Origin: Streptomyces sp. WM6386 | GTDB lineage: Bacteria; Actinomycetota; Actinomycetes; Streptomycetales; Streptomycetaceae | DNA: 64,000 nucleotides | Assembly (NCBI RefSeq): GCF_000972385.1 | Contig: NZ_JXTE01000019.1 | Coordinates: 1 to 64,000, forward strand | Reading direction: 5' to 3' | In this document: positions 8,889 through 20,014 of the stretch, one piece after another | Position numbering within the stretch: the stretch's first letter is position 1 | How the letters are laid out: each line of letters starts with the position of its first letter | Made by a program: the position numbers and the translations under genes | The notes under the pieces: generated by a model | The model's database searches: none | Seen by the model: only the letters and a program-made list of their open reading frames with translations | What the model was told of the DNA's origin: nothing

Positions 8889-9308
8889 TCAGGCCTCGGT
8901 CGACTCGGACTCGGCGGCAGCCTCGTCCTTCTTCTCAGCCTTCTTCTTCTGGGTGATGGCCTCACCCTTGCCCTCGTCGTCGCCACCGAGGGCGTCGAAC
9001 ACTGGGCGAGTGGCCTTCGGCTCGGCCACGAGCAGCGGAGCCGGGGCGGGCAGGCCCTTGAACTTCTGCCAGTCGCCGGTCAGCTTCAGGATGGCGAGGA
9101 CGGGCTCGGTCGGCTGCGCGCCGACACCCAGCCAGTACTGCGCGCGCTCCGAGTCGACCTCGATGCGCGAGGGGTTCTGCACCGGGTGGTACAGACCGAT
9201 CTCCTCGATCGCACGGCCGTCACGGCGAGTGCGGGAGTCGGCGATGACGATGCGGTAGTGAGGCGAACGGATCTTGCCCAGACGCTTCAGCTTGATCTTG
9301 ACTGCCAC
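8889..9308 (-). CDS. rpsP: 30S ribosomal protein S16
   Basis: 139 aa from GTG 9308. The S16 core (1-80) is clear: [20 protein letters not shown] and [13 protein letters not shown]. The C-terminus is extended by about 50 residues, Ala/Glu/Lys-rich and ending in [10 protein letters not shown], a known feature of actinobacterial S16 and probably disordered. First gene of the rpsP-khpA-rimM-trmD-rplS cluster; the 266 bp upstream include a hairpin for the preceding gene and presumably the operon promoter. Confidence 0.97.
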   Translation of the reverse strand: MAVKIKLKRLGKIRSPHYRIVIADSRTRRDGRAIEEIGLYHPVQNPSRIEVDSERAQYWLGVGAQPTEPVLAILKLTGDWQKFKGLPAPAPLLVAEPKATRPVFDALGGDDEGKGEAITQKKKAEKKDEAAAESESTEA

Positions 9309-9491
9309 GGGAGTGGGTTCTCCTGGATTTGACGTGGTTGGGCACGGCGAGATTGCCGCGTGGGGTTGCGGTACCCGAGTGCCCGATGGACGCGTCAGCC
9401 GGAGGCGAGAGGGTTCCTGTGCGGCTGTCGAGTACAGCTAGCCATTGTGCCATACCCGGCGGGTCGCGTCGGACGGAGCCCGCGGCGAGGC

Positions 9492-9533
9492 ACGCCTGAG
9501 GGGCACCCGGCGGCGCAGGGTGCCCCAGGCGTC
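9492..9533 (-). terminator. Hairpin terminator after the SprT-like gene
   Basis: A GC-rich inverted repeat (arms GGGGCACCC and GGGTGCCCC, extended by GCCTG/AGGC with one bulged base) about 40 bp past the stop of the SprT-like gene and upstream of rpsP. No T-run follows, as is usual in Streptomyces. Confidence 0.55.
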
Positions 9534-9574
9534 GTTCCGGCACCCACGAGATGCCGGTACTCCACCGGCCGCGG

Positions 9575-10171
9575 CTACGCGGCCCCGAGGACCTCGGGAA
9601 TCCGGAACGGCTTGCCGCACCCTCCGCAGACGATCGGCGCCTGCGCCAGTACCGACGGAACGACGCGCACATTGCGACCGCAGTCGCAGACCGCCTTGAC
9701 GCGTACGCCGCCGCCGGACGAGCCGTGCCGGGCGGCCGGGCCGCGGAAGGAGCGGGCCGTGTCGGCCGAGGTGGCCGCCGTGTGGGCCTTCAGGGCGCGC
9801 TGGAGCCGCTCGATGGTCGGGCGATAGCGACGCTTGGCCTCGGGGTTGAGCGTGACCAGTGAGAAGCCACTGCTGGGATGCGGCTCCTCGGGGTGGTCCA
9901 GGCCCAGCTCCTCGGCGATCGCGAGGAATCTGCGGTTGTGGTAGCGGCCGGCGCGGGAGGTGTCACGGACGCCGCGGGAGGCGGCGATCCCATGGACTGC
10001 CTCATGGAGCAGTCGCTCGAAGGAGAGCTCGTGTCCGCACGCGGACGACGACTCTCCGATCAGGGACTCTGGCGCGGCGAGATCGGGCAGCTCGGGGTGG
10101 TACCGCTGAATGTCGGCCCACGCCTGCGCCAGCTCGGCGGCGAGAACAGGTGGTGTCTGTGTCGTGCTCAC
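9575..10171 (-). CDS. SprT-like zinc metallopeptidase domain protein
   Basis: 198 aa from a GTG at 10171; an upstream in-frame GTG at 10234 would add 21 residues of unlikely composition, and neither has a convincing ribosome binding site. The metallopeptidase motif is HEAVH (about residues 55-59) after GHELSFERLL, with a downstream YHNRRF as in SprT/SPRTN proteins. The C-terminus carries a zinc-ribbon-like pair, CDCGR and CGGCGK, separated by about 18 residues. Eukaryotic relatives cleave DNA-protein crosslinks; bacterial SprT is poorly understood. Likely monocistronic: a hairpin separates it from rpsP. Confidence 0.8.
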   Translation of the reverse strand: MSTTQTPPVLAAELAQAWADIQRYHPELPDLAAPESLIGESSSACGHELSFERLLHEAVHGIAASRGVRDTSRAGRYHNRRFLAIAEELGLDHPEEPHPSSGFSLVTLNPEAKRRYRPTIERLQRALKAHTAATSADTARSFRGPAARHGSSGGGVRVKAVCDCGRNVRVVPSVLAQAPIVCGGCGKPFRIPEVLGAA

Positions 10172-10958
10172 GTAATGACAACGAGCCGGAGTGCCCCAGT
10201 GTTCCGATTCCGGGGCATCCCAAATAATTTGCACGTACCCGTCAGTTGCCGCTGATGCGTCCTGACGAGGGCGGGTGCGCTGATCTGCGGAGAAGCCTCA
10301 CAGCTCGTACTAAGCCGGTACGTAGTCTGATATACGACCCGCCACGTAGACGGTGTCCGCGCGCCGGGGCGACTGTGGTCCGCGGATGCGCAAGAGGCGT
10401 TTCGGTCGCTCTCCCGCCGGAAGGGCGCTACCTCAATCAGCGCGCGCGACGACCGCGACGTTACCGGGCGCCTTGTCGCCGTCGCCAACCGACCCGCCCG
10501 CGGCGACCAGACACCGTACGATCACCGCGAGCCCGGTCGGCATCGCCATGCCGCTCTCCAGGTCACGGGCCCGATCCCGATCCGTACCGGCACACTCTGA
10601 CCGCCGAGCTCGCGGACCTTGGCCAGAACCGCCTCGTCGCCCTTGATCGCCCTATCGGCGGCCTGGATCCGTTCCCAACGGACCACGTTCGCCCACTGGT
10701 TGATCACCGGCAACCATCTCCGCCGGCGCCGACTCCCACAGCCCGTACCCGTACAGACGGATGACCATGCTACGGCTCCAGGTTGCCGGGATGTGAAATC
10801 TCGCCAGGTGCACAGCGAACCCACAAGCCGGGCCCCACAGACCCTGGACGCGCGCCCGAGTGCGGAGTTATCTGGCATACGGGGGGAGTGCGAGCGCACG
10901 TCACGGGGGCTATGGAATCGGGCACAGCAGCAACTCTCGGCGGATTGGGGCGCTTTCG
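10172..10958. other. Gene-poor interval, probably decayed sequence
   Basis: About 790 bp between the divergent SprT-like and methyltransferase genes. No reading frame here has a plausible start, ribosome binding site and domain. On the minus strand, frames at about 10520-10760 and then (shifted) 10440-10560 show protein-like composition, for example RIQAADRAIKGDEAVLAKV followed after a stop by SGMAMPTGLAVIVRCLV, which would fit a frameshifted gene remnant. I cannot name the ancestor. Local sequence around 10300-10350 is unusually AT-rich for this chromosome. Confidence 0.35.
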
Positions 10959-11816
10959 ATGACACCTACGCTCGTGCGGCAGCACCTGACTCATACGGGA
11001 GAGGAGCCCCGTGTGGACCGGTGTGCACGCGCGCGTGACTGGTCCGAGATCCAGGAGCGGATGCTGGTTCCGCTCTACGAGGCCGTCTACGAGCGACTCG
11101 AAGTGGGCGCCGGCACCCGGGTGCTGGGCCTCGGCTGCGGCAGCGGACTCGCCCTGCTGATGGCGGCGTCGAGAGGGGCCGCGGTCACCGGTGTCGACTC
11201 CTCGTCCTCCGAACGACTGGCGCTGGCCCGGGAGCGGCTGCTGCCCGAGGCGTGGGGCACGCGCACGCGTGCGCAGACCCGGATCGTCGACGGTCACCCT
11301 CGGGACGCGGCCGACGCGGAGACGCCCGCGTACACCCTGGTGACCGCTTTCGAGCCCATCGGGTGTCTCGCGGGGGACTCGGAGGGGCTCGCCGGGCTGC
11401 TCGCCGCGGCGGCGCCGCTCGTCGAGCGGGGGGCGCCCGTGGTGCTCGCCGGCTGGGGTCCGCCGGAACGTTGCACCACGTCGTCCGTGCTGCGGGTGGC
11501 CACCAAACTGGCGGATCCGCTGCGCAGCACGGGCAGTTGGCGCCCCGCCCTGCGTGACGACCTGGAGGAGGTGGCCCAGCGGGCGGGTCTCAAGCCGGAC
11601 GGCTCCGGCCGGGTCGCCTGTCCCTTCGGCTACGCCGACGTGGACAGCGCGCTGCGGGGCCTGCTCTCCACGGGCCTCTTCGACGCGGCGATCTCCGCGA
11701 CGGACCAGGCCCAGGTCGACAAGGAGGTCACGGAGGCCCTCCACCCGTACCAGCGCCGGGACGGGACGGTGTGGATGCCGAACGTGTTCCGGTACCTGAT
11801 CGCGCGCGTGCCGTAG
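10959..11816 (+). CDS. SAM-dependent class I methyltransferase
   Basis: 285 aa from ATG 10959 (MTPTLVRQHLTHTGEEP). Rossmann-type SAM site: VLGLGCGSGLALLMAASRGA (motif I, about 55-75) followed by VTGVDSSSSERLALAR, where the acidic D binds the ribose. The C-terminal half contains ALHPYQRRDGTVWMPNVFRYL, a conserved tail I associate with small-molecule or unassigned methyltransferases in streptomycetes. The substrate is unknown. Isolated gene facing ftsH; the shared downstream space holds a palindromic repeat that probably ends both transcripts. Confidence 0.82.
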   Translation: MTPTLVRQHLTHTGEEPRVDRCARARDWSEIQERMLVPLYEAVYERLEVGAGTRVLGLGCGSGLALLMAASRGAAVTGVDSSSSERLALARERLLPEAWGTRTRAQTRIVDGHPRDAADAETPAYTLVTAFEPIGCLAGDSEGLAGLLAAAAPLVERGAPVVLAGWGPPERCTTSSVLRVATKLADPLRSTGSWRPALRDDLEEVAQRAGLKPDGSGRVACPFGYADVDSALRGLLSTGLFDAAISATDQAQVDKEVTEALHPYQRRDGTVWMPNVFRYLIARVP

Positions 11817-11868
11817 CGCTCCGCTGGTGGTGCCGAAGCGTGCCGTCGTTCGGCCGCGGCTTCGCCAT

Positions 11869-11932
11869 GGCTGGTCGCGCCCGCGCGGCGGAGCCGCATA
11901 TCGGTACAGCCCCAAGCCCCGTTGGGGCGCTA
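11869..11932 (+). repeat. Dispersed palindromic intergenic repeat, copy A
   Basis: One of three near-identical copies in the window (others at 38768-38833 and 56501-56568). It reads CTGGTCGCGCCC, then an arm pair GCGGC/GCCGC, GCATATCG, ACAGCCCC and a terminal AGCCCC-gtt-GGGGCGCT hairpin. Here it lies between convergent genes (methyltransferase and ftsH), where the hairpin can act as a bidirectional terminator. Confidence 0.8.
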
Positions 11933-11946
11933 CCGAGCCGCCTGCC

Positions 11947-13887
11947 TCAGCCTTCCGTCTCCTTCGTCAGCCGTGTGATCCCCGCGATCCGGTACGCGTC
12001 CGTCTCCTCCAGCGTCTCGTTCGCCAGCAGGGCCTGGGCGAGGGCGTCCAACTGGTCGCGGTGGTCGCGGAGTTTGCGGCAGGCCTCCTCGTAGCACTCG
12101 TCGACGATGCGCCGCATCTCGTCGTCGATCACGTCGAGGGTCTGCGGGGCGGCCGCCAGGCCGTATGCCTGCTGGGCGTCGTTGGGGAGCGCGGACAGCC
12201 GGCCCACCCGCTCGCTCATCCCCCACCGCGCCACCATCCCGCGTGCGATGTTGGTGACCTGCTCGAGGTCGTTCTCCGCGCCGGTCGTGATGACGCCGTA
12301 GACGACGTGCTCCGCGGCCATGCCACCGAGTGCGCCGATGATCCGGCCACGCAGGTACTCCTCGGTGTACGCGTACCGGTCCGCGTCCGGCGTCGACAGC
12401 GTCACGCCGAGGGCCCGCCCGCGCGGCACGATGGTGATCTTGCGGACGGGGTCGGCGCCCGGTTGCAGCATGCCGAGGAGGGCGTGGCCGCTCTCGTGGT
12501 AGGCGGTGCGGCGGCGCTCCTCCTCGGGCATCACCAGCGGGCGTTCGGCGCCCAGTTGGACCTTCTCCAGCGCCTCCGAGAGGTCGGTCTGTGTGACTCG
12601 CTCCTGCTTGCGCTTCACCGCCAGCAACGCCGCCTCGTTCGCCAGGTTGGCCAGTTCGGCGCCGGTCATGCCCGGGGTCGTACGGGCGACCTGGGCCAGG
12701 TCGACACCGTCGGCGAGCGGGATCTCGCGGGTGTGGATCTCCAGGATCGCCTCACGGCCGCCCCGGTCCGGGGGCGAGACCATGACCACCCGGTCGAAGC
12801 GGCCGGGACGGGTCAGAGCCGGGTCCAGGACGTCGGCCCGGTTGGTCGCCGCGATGACGATGACGCCCTCCGAGCCGGAGAAGCCGTCCATCTCGGTGAG
12901 GATCTGATTGAGGGTCTGTTCGCGCTCGTCGTGGCCGCCCATGCCCGAGCCGCCACCGCGGGCCCGGCCGATGGTGTCGATCTCGTCGATGAAGATGATC
13001 GACGGAGCCACCTTGCGCGCCTCGGCGAACAGTTCACGCACGCGTGAAGCGCCGACACCCACGATCATCTCGATGAACTCGGACGCGGAAGCCGAGAAGA
13101 AGGGCACACCCGCCTCACCGGCGACGGCCCGCGCGAGCAGTGTCTTGCCGGTACCGGGCGGACCCGCGAGCAGCACACCGCGCGGCATCTTGGCGCCCAT
13201 CTTCCGATAGGCGTCCGGGTTCTTCAGGAAGTCGACGACGTCGTTGAGCTCGCCCTCGACCTCGTCGATGCCCGCCACGTCCTGGAACGTCGTGCGTTTC
13301 TCCCCCGACTCCAGCTCGACCGGCTTGGGCGGGGCCTTGCGCCCGAGCATCCCGCCGGCGCCGCCCATCCCCGCGCTCATCCGCCGCGCGATGAAGATCC
13401 ACAGCACGACCAGGAGCAGCATCGGGGCCAGCGAGATCAGCAGGTTGGACAGGAAGCTGCGGTGCTGGACGACCGGCTCGGCCGTGACGGTGACCTTGTT
13501 CTTGGTCAGGTCCTCCCAGAGCTGGTCGTCCGCGAAGGTCGGCCGCTCGGTGTTGAACTTGGTGTACTTCCCGTCGCCCTCCGGGTTGTCCTGCTCCTTC
13601 TTGAGCTGGCCCTGGATCGCGTCGCCCTTGGCATAGATCTTGCTGACATTGCCGGCGTCGACCTGCTTGCTGAATTCGGTGTACGAGATCGTCGGCTCGT
13701 CGCCCTCGTTGAAGAAGGACAGCACAAGGTTGGCGATCAGGAACACGACCAGCGCGGTGACGACGAGACTCCACCAGCCGCCACGCGGCCTGCGCCCACC
13801 GGGCGACGGCTTCTGCGGCTCCTCCGGGGTGCCCTCGGTACGCCAGAGCTGGTCCGGGGACTTGCGGGGCGGCGTGGGGTTGCTCAT
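11947..13887 (-). CDS. ftsH: ATP-dependent zinc metalloprotease FtsH
   Basis: 646 aa membrane-anchored AAA+ protease that degrades misfolded membrane proteins and some regulators. Two membrane segments (about 39-60 and 148-168) flank a periplasm-facing loop. AAA domain: Walker A GPPGTGKT, Walker B IIFIDEID, second region of homology [19 protein letters not shown]. Peptidase domain: zinc site HESGH (most FtsH have HEAGH), and the third ligand region [10 protein letters not shown]. The Pro-rich cytoplasmic N-terminus is longer than in E. coli. Single transcription unit: a 22-bp hairpin separates it from ffh upstream. Confidence 0.96.
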   Translation of the reverse strand: MSNPTPPRKSPDQLWRTEGTPEEPQKPSPGGRRPRGGWWSLVVTALVVFLIANLVLSFFNEGDEPTISYTEFSKQVDAGNVSKIYAKGDAIQGQLKKEQDNPEGDGKYTKFNTERPTFADDQLWEDLTKNKVTVTAEPVVQHRSFLSNLLISLAPMLLLVVLWIFIARRMSAGMGGAGGMLGRKAPPKPVELESGEKRTTFQDVAGIDEVEGELNDVVDFLKNPDAYRKMGAKMPRGVLLAGPPGTGKTLLARAVAGEAGVPFFSASASEFIEMIVGVGASRVRELFAEARKVAPSIIFIDEIDTIGRARGGGSGMGGHDEREQTLNQILTEMDGFSGSEGVIVIAATNRADVLDPALTRPGRFDRVVMVSPPDRGGREAILEIHTREIPLADGVDLAQVARTTPGMTGAELANLANEAALLAVKRKQERVTQTDLSEALEKVQLGAERPLVMPEEERRRTAYHESGHALLGMLQPGADPVRKITIVPRGRALGVTLSTPDADRYAYTEEYLRGRIIGALGGMAAEHVVYGVITTGAENDLEQVTNIARGMVARWGMSERVGRLSALPNDAQQAYGLAAAPQTLDVIDDEMRRIVDECYEEACRKLRDHRDQLDALAQALLANETLEETDAYRIAGITRLTKETEG

Positions 13888-13929
13888 ATCCGGACGTTAC
13901 GACAGGAAAGCCAACCCAGCATGCGCGCT

Positions 13930-13978
13930 TACGACGCCGGGGGCACCCCCTGGAACAGGGGGTGCCCCCGGCGTCGTA
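13930..13978. terminator. Perfect 22-bp hairpin between ffh and ftsH
   Basis: Arms 13930-13951 and 13957-13978 are perfectly complementary with a 5-base loop (GGAAC). The arms start TACGACGCCGGGGG and the centre is CACCCCCT/AGGGGGTG. It lies just past the ffh stop and 43 bp before the ftsH start, so it terminates ffh; because it is symmetric it could also block antisense transcription. Confidence 0.85.
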
Positions 13979-13991
13979 CGGGAACGAACCG

Positions 13992-15545
13992 TCAGCCCAT
14001 GAACTTCTTGAACTCGTCCGGCAGCTCGAAGTCCTGCGGGGCCTGCTGGCCCGGCACACCGAAGGCGTTGCCACCCTGGGCGCCCGCGGCCTTGCGCGCG
14101 GCCTCCTCGGCCTCCTGCTGCTTGCGCTTCATCGGGTTGCCGGAGCGCTGCTTGCCCTTGGCCTGCTTCGGCTGCTTCTTGGCGCGGCCGGGACCGCCAC
14201 CCATGCCCGGCATCCCGGGCATCCCCGGCATGCCGCCGCCCTGGGCCATGCGGGACATCATCTTGCGGGCCTCGAAGAACCGCTCGACCAGGTTCTTGAC
14301 CGCGCTGACCTCGACACCGGAGCCCTTGGCGATACGGGCGCGGCGCGAGCCGTTGATGATCGTCGCGTCCTGGCGTTCGGCCGGGGTCATCGACTTGATG
14401 ATGGCGGCCGTGCGGTCGACGTCGCGCTCGTCCAGGTTGTTGATCTGGTCCTTGATCTGGCCCATGCCCGGGAGCATGCCGAGCAGCTTGGAGATGCTGC
14501 CCATCTTCCTGACCTGTTCCATCTGGGCCAGGAAGTCGTCCAGGGTGAAGTCCTGGCCCTTCTTGGACGCCAGCTTGGAGGCCATCTTCTCGGCCTCTTC
14601 CTGACTGAACGTCTTCTCCGCCTGCTCGATCAGGGTGAGCAGGTCACCCATGTCGAGGATGCGGGAAGCCATCCGGTCAGGGTGGAAGGCGTCGAAGTCC
14701 TCGAGCTTCTCGCCGTTCGACGCGAACATGATCGGCTTGCCGGTGATCTGCCGGATCGACAGGGCCGCGCCACCGCGGGCGTCACCGTCGAGCTTGGAGA
14801 GCACCACGCCGTCGAAGCCGACGCCGTCGCGGAAGGACTCGGCGGTGTTGACCGCGTCCTGACCGATCATCGCGTCGACGACGAAGAGGATCTCGTCGGG
14901 CGAAACGGCGTCCCTGATATCTGCCGCCTGCTGCATCATTTCCTGGTCGATGCCGAGGCGGCCGGCGGTGTCCACGATCACGATGTCGTGGACCTTGGAC
15001 TTGGCGTGCTCGATGGAGTCCTTGGCGACCTTGACCGGGTCACCGACTCCGTTGCCGGGCTCCGGCGCGTAGACGGCCACGCCCGCGCGCTCGGCGACGA
15101 CGCTGAGCTGGTTCACGGCGTTGGGGCGCTGGAGGTCGGCGGCGACGAGGAGCGGCGAGTGGCCCTGCTCCTTCAGCCAGCGGCCGAGCTTGCCGGCGAG
15201 GGTGGTCTTACCGGCACCCTGCAGACCCGCGAGCATGATCACGGTGGGCGGCTGCTTGGCGAAGCGAAGTCGGCGGGTCTCACCGCCGAGGATCGTGACG
15301 AGTTCGTCGTTGACGATCTTCAGAACCTGCTGGGCCGGGTTCAGTGCCTTGGAGACATCGGAGCCGAGTGCGCGCTCCTTCACGTTCTTGATGAACGTCC
15401 GGACGACGGGCAGGGCCACGTCCGCTTCGAGGAGGGCGATGCGAATCTCGCGGGCCGTGGCGTCGATGTCCGCCTCGGACAACCTGCCCTTGCCGCGGAG
15501 ATTCTTGAAAGTCGCGCTGAGGCGGTCGGAGAGGGTATCGAACAC
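13992..15545 (-). CDS. ffh: Signal recognition particle protein Ffh (SRP54)
   Basis: 517 aa from GTG 15545 (VFDTLSDRLSATFKNLRGKG). NG GTPase domain: G1 GLQGAGKTTLAGKL, G3 DTAGRL, G4 as TKLDG-like VLSKLDGDARGG. The methionine-rich M domain follows (about 330-440), then a long Gly/Met/Pro/Lys tail with MPGMPGMPGMGGG, unusually long compared with E. coli Ffh. Ffh binds 4.5S RNA and signal sequences and docks with FtsY, which is also in this window (22987-24189). Confidence 0.96.
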   Translation of the reverse strand: MFDTLSDRLSATFKNLRGKGRLSEADIDATAREIRIALLEADVALPVVRTFIKNVKERALGSDVSKALNPAQQVLKIVNDELVTILGGETRRLRFAKQPPTVIMLAGLQGAGKTTLAGKLGRWLKEQGHSPLLVAADLQRPNAVNQLSVVAERAGVAVYAPEPGNGVGDPVKVAKDSIEHAKSKVHDIVIVDTAGRLGIDQEMMQQAADIRDAVSPDEILFVVDAMIGQDAVNTAESFRDGVGFDGVVLSKLDGDARGGAALSIRQITGKPIMFASNGEKLEDFDAFHPDRMASRILDMGDLLTLIEQAEKTFSQEEAEKMASKLASKKGQDFTLDDFLAQMEQVRKMGSISKLLGMLPGMGQIKDQINNLDERDVDRTAAIIKSMTPAERQDATIINGSRRARIAKGSGVEVSAVKNLVERFFEARKMMSRMAQGGGMPGMPGMPGMGGGPGRAKKQPKQAKGKQRSGNPMKRKQQEAEEAARKAAGAQGGNAFGVPGQQAPQDFELPDEFKKFMG

Positions 15546-15647
15546 GGCGGCGTCGGTCCTCGGAGTCGGGGGCGTTTGGACTGCCCTCCAGGGTATCCGG
15601 CCCGGCAAGCAAATCGTCCCCGCCCGCTGGGTTGAGCGGACAGGGAC

Positions 15648-15736
15648 GGAAACCCCGGCGTCGGCGGGGAGCGGATCGCACGCATGCCGGCCTCGCGGAG
15701 GCGTCCTGGGATCACCCCCGCGTCAGCGGGGAACAC
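15648..15736 (-). CRISPR. Orphan pair of type I-E-like CRISPR repeats
   Basis: One intact 28-base unit at 15709-15736 reads, on the minus strand, GTGTTCCCCGC, TGAC, then GCGGGGGTGATCC. This matches the type I-E consensus with a CCCCGC/GCGGGG stem. A degenerate second unit at about 15648-15674 (minus: CTCCCCGCCGACGC then CGGGGTTTCC) sits 62 bp away, giving a 34-base spacer-sized gap. Type I-E spacing is normally 61 bp. No cas genes are in the window. It could be a decayed array or chance similarity of GC-rich hairpins. Confidence 0.45.
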
Positions 15737-15766
15737 ACCCGGCTGTCGCGCACCATGGCCGCCGGG

Positions 15767-18220
15767 TCACGCCCGCAGCGTCTCCTCCAGCTTCCGCGCC
15801 ACGCTCGACGCCTCCTCCCCCGGCAGCGGCGCCCCCTCGGGCCCCGTGACATAGAACGCGTCGACCGCGTTGGCGCCCAGCGTGGACACATGCGCGCTGC
15901 GCATCCGCACCCCCGCGTCCTCCAGCGCCCGCCCGATCCGGAACAGCAGCCCCGGTGCGTCCTGCGCGCGTACCTCGATCACCGTGGCCAACCGGGACGC
16001 GGCCGGATGGACGCTCACCCGTGCCGCGGGCGCCACCACACCGCGCCGGCGCGGATACGCGGCGTCCCGCTCGGCCAGTCGCCCGGCGACGTCCAGCGAA
16101 CCGTCCAGCGCCCGCACGAGGTCCGCGCGCAGTCGCGCCGCCTGCGGCAGGGAGCCGTACTCCGCCGCCACCCGCCAGTTCAGCAGCAGCACCGAGCCCT
16201 CGACGCCGTTGGGCAGGTCCAGGGCGCGCAGCTCGGCCGTGCGGACGGTCAGGCGGTGCATGGCGAGCACGCCGGCCACCGCGGGCAGCACGCCCGGTCG
16301 GTCGGGCACGGCGATCAGCAGTTCCACACCGAGCGGCTCGGGGTCGCCGGCCGGCTGTTCCTCCGCGAGGACCGGCGCCTCGGTCTGCGCGCGCAGCGAC
16401 AGCACCGGGCTGCCCGTCGCGATCGCCTCGATGGCGAGCCGCTCCTGTTCGGCGGTGGGCTCGGCGGCCTCGGGTTCGTCCGGGTCGTCGCCGGCGAGCA
16501 CGGCCGAGACCCGCTTGACCAGGTCGGCGACGAGCGAGCCCCGCCAGGACGACCAGGCGGCCGGCCCGGTGGCCAGCGCGTCGGCCTCCGTCAGGGCGTG
16601 CAGCAGTTCGAGGGTGCCCTGCGAACGGACCGCCTCGGCGACCGAACGGACCGTCGCCGGGTCCTCCAGGTCACGCCGGGTGGCCGTGTCCACGAGCAGC
16701 AGGTGATGACGTACGAGGGACGCGAGCACCGCCACGTCCTCGCGGTCGAAGCCGATCCGGCTCGCCACGTCGCGCGCGATGATCTCGCCGGCCACGGAGT
16801 GGTCACCGGGCCAGCCCTTGCCGATGTCGTGCAGCAGCGCGGCGACGAGCAGCAGGTCGGGACGGTGGACGCGCCGGGTGAACTCCGAGGCCCGCACCGC
16901 GGTCTCGATGAGATGCCGGTCGACCGTCCAGATGTGCACCGCGTTGCGCTGCGGCCGGCAGCGCACCCGCTCCCAGTCGGGGAGCAGTCGTGTGATCAGT
17001 CCCTCCGCCTCCAGCGCCTCCCAGACATCGATCGTCGGGGCGCCGGAGCCGAGCAGGGTCACGAGTTGTTCGCGGGCCTCGGCGGGCCAGGGCGTGGGCA
17101 AGGGGCGCACATTGGCCGCCATGCGCCGTACGGCGTGCAACGACAACGGCAGGCCCGCCTGCGCGGCGGCCGCGGCGGCCCGCAGCGGGAGCACGGGGTC
17201 ACGCTCGGGACGCGCGGCGCGGGCGAGCACCACCTCGCCGTCCTGCTCGACCACGCCCTCCGCCAGCGGCGACCTGTCCGCCACCGGCTTGCCGCCGCCG
17301 AGCATGGCGCGCAGCCGCGGCCGCACAGCACGCGAACGCAGCACGCGCCCCACTTCGCGCCAGGTGACATCACTGGCGTACGAGATGACCCGCGCCGCTT
17401 CGTACACCTGCCGCAGCAGCGTGTCCGCGTCGAGCAGTCCGAGCTCGGCGGCGACCTGGTCCTGCTCCTGGAGCGCGAGCCGGTCGGTCGCGCGCCCGGT
17501 GGTGAGGTGCAGGGCGTCGCGTACGTCGAGCAGCCGGCGCCGGGCGTCGTCGAGGCCCTCGCGCGGGGCGTCGGCCAGCCAGGAGGCGGCGACGGCGCGC
17601 AGGGCGGTGGCGTCCCGCAGTCCGCCGCGGGCTTCCTTCAGGTCCGGCTCCAGCAGGTACTGGAGCTCGCCCTGGCGCTCGGCGCGCTCGGCGCACAGTT
17701 CCTGGAGCTCGGGGAGGCGCTTGGGCGCCTGGTTGCGCCAGTCGGCGAGGACGGCGGTGCGCAGTCCGGCGGTCAGGCCCAGATCACCGGCGAGGTGGCG
17801 GGCGTCCAGGAGACCGAGTTGGACTTTCAGATCCTCTGCGGCCGTCTTGCGGGCTTCGGCAGGCGTCCGCACGGAGTGGTCGAGGGCGAGGCCCAGGTCC
17901 CAGACCGGGTACCAGAGACGGTCGGCCAGGGTCGCGACCGCGCCGGAGTCGCTGCCGTCGTGCAGCAGGAGCAGGTCCAGGTCGCTGCGCGGGGACAGCT
18001 CACCACGGCCGTAGCCGCCGACCGCGACCAGGGAGACCCCGCGCAGCGCTTCGGCGCCCGTGTCGAAGAGCCCCGCCAACCAGTCGTCCGTCAGCTCGGC
18101 GAGGGCCGAACGGCGCGGCGGCCCGGACTGCGCCCCCTCGGTGAGGAGGCGCAGCCGGGCCGCCGCATAGCCGCTGGGTCCCGAGTCTTCTGCTTCTTTT
18201 CGCACGTCCGTACTCGACAC
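15767..18220 (-). CDS. glnD: PII nucleotidyltransferase / adenylyl-removing enzyme GlnD
   Basis: 817 aa from GTG 18220, with AGGAG seven bases upstream. Domains: nucleotidyltransferase (about 40-170; VGGYGRGELSPRSDLDLLLL), GlnD-linker helices, HD phosphohydrolase (about 470-600; LLHDIGKG), and two C-terminal ACT domains (about 650-817; PDRPGVLPAVAGVLA and DAPGLLFRIGRALEDAG). In Streptomyces GlnD adenylylates PII at Tyr51 rather than uridylylating it. Third gene of amtB-glnK-glnD. Confidence 0.96.
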   Translation of the reverse strand: MSSTDVRKEAEDSGPSGYAAARLRLLTEGAQSGPPRRSALAELTDDWLAGLFDTGAEALRGVSLVAVGGYGRGELSPRSDLDLLLLHDGSDSGAVATLADRLWYPVWDLGLALDHSVRTPAEARKTAAEDLKVQLGLLDARHLAGDLGLTAGLRTAVLADWRNQAPKRLPELQELCAERAERQGELQYLLEPDLKEARGGLRDATALRAVAASWLADAPREGLDDARRRLLDVRDALHLTTGRATDRLALQEQDQVAAELGLLDADTLLRQVYEAARVISYASDVTWREVGRVLRSRAVRPRLRAMLGGGKPVADRSPLAEGVVEQDGEVVLARAARPERDPVLPLRAAAAAAQAGLPLSLHAVRRMAANVRPLPTPWPAEAREQLVTLLGSGAPTIDVWEALEAEGLITRLLPDWERVRCRPQRNAVHIWTVDRHLIETAVRASEFTRRVHRPDLLLVAALLHDIGKGWPGDHSVAGEIIARDVASRIGFDREDVAVLASLVRHHLLLVDTATRRDLEDPATVRSVAEAVRSQGTLELLHALTEADALATGPAAWSSWRGSLVADLVKRVSAVLAGDDPDEPEAAEPTAEQERLAIEAIATGSPVLSLRAQTEAPVLAEEQPAGDPEPLGVELLIAVPDRPGVLPAVAGVLAMHRLTVRTAELRALDLPNGVEGSVLLLNWRVAAEYGSLPQAARLRADLVRALDGSLDVAGRLAERDAAYPRRRGVVAPAARVSVHPAASRLATVIEVRAQDAPGLLFRIGRALEDAGVRMRSAHVSTLGANAVDAFYVTGPEGAPLPGEEASSVARKLEETLRA

Positions 18221-18245
18221 CCAGCAGCTCCTAAATCTTCTTCTG

Positions 18246-19918
<1,673 letters not shown>

Positions 19919-20014
19919 CGGCGTCTCCTCGTCATTGGTACGGCCCCGTGCGGGCGAAGCCTGAGCGGATTTGAGGGGTGGGCCGGTTATGCGCCATGAG
20001 ATTGGCGCAGCGCG

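Noticed and set aside
10522..10965. A 147-codon minus-strand frame as a real gene.
   Set aside because: Its first 70 codons run antisense into the methyltransferase upstream region with no ribosome binding site, and no domain is recognisable; treated as part of a decayed interval.
15763..15782. A third possible CRISPR-like unit (GGGTCACGCCCGCAGCG) at the glnD 3' end.
   Set aside because: Off the expected spacing and fully explained by the conserved glnD C-terminal codons.
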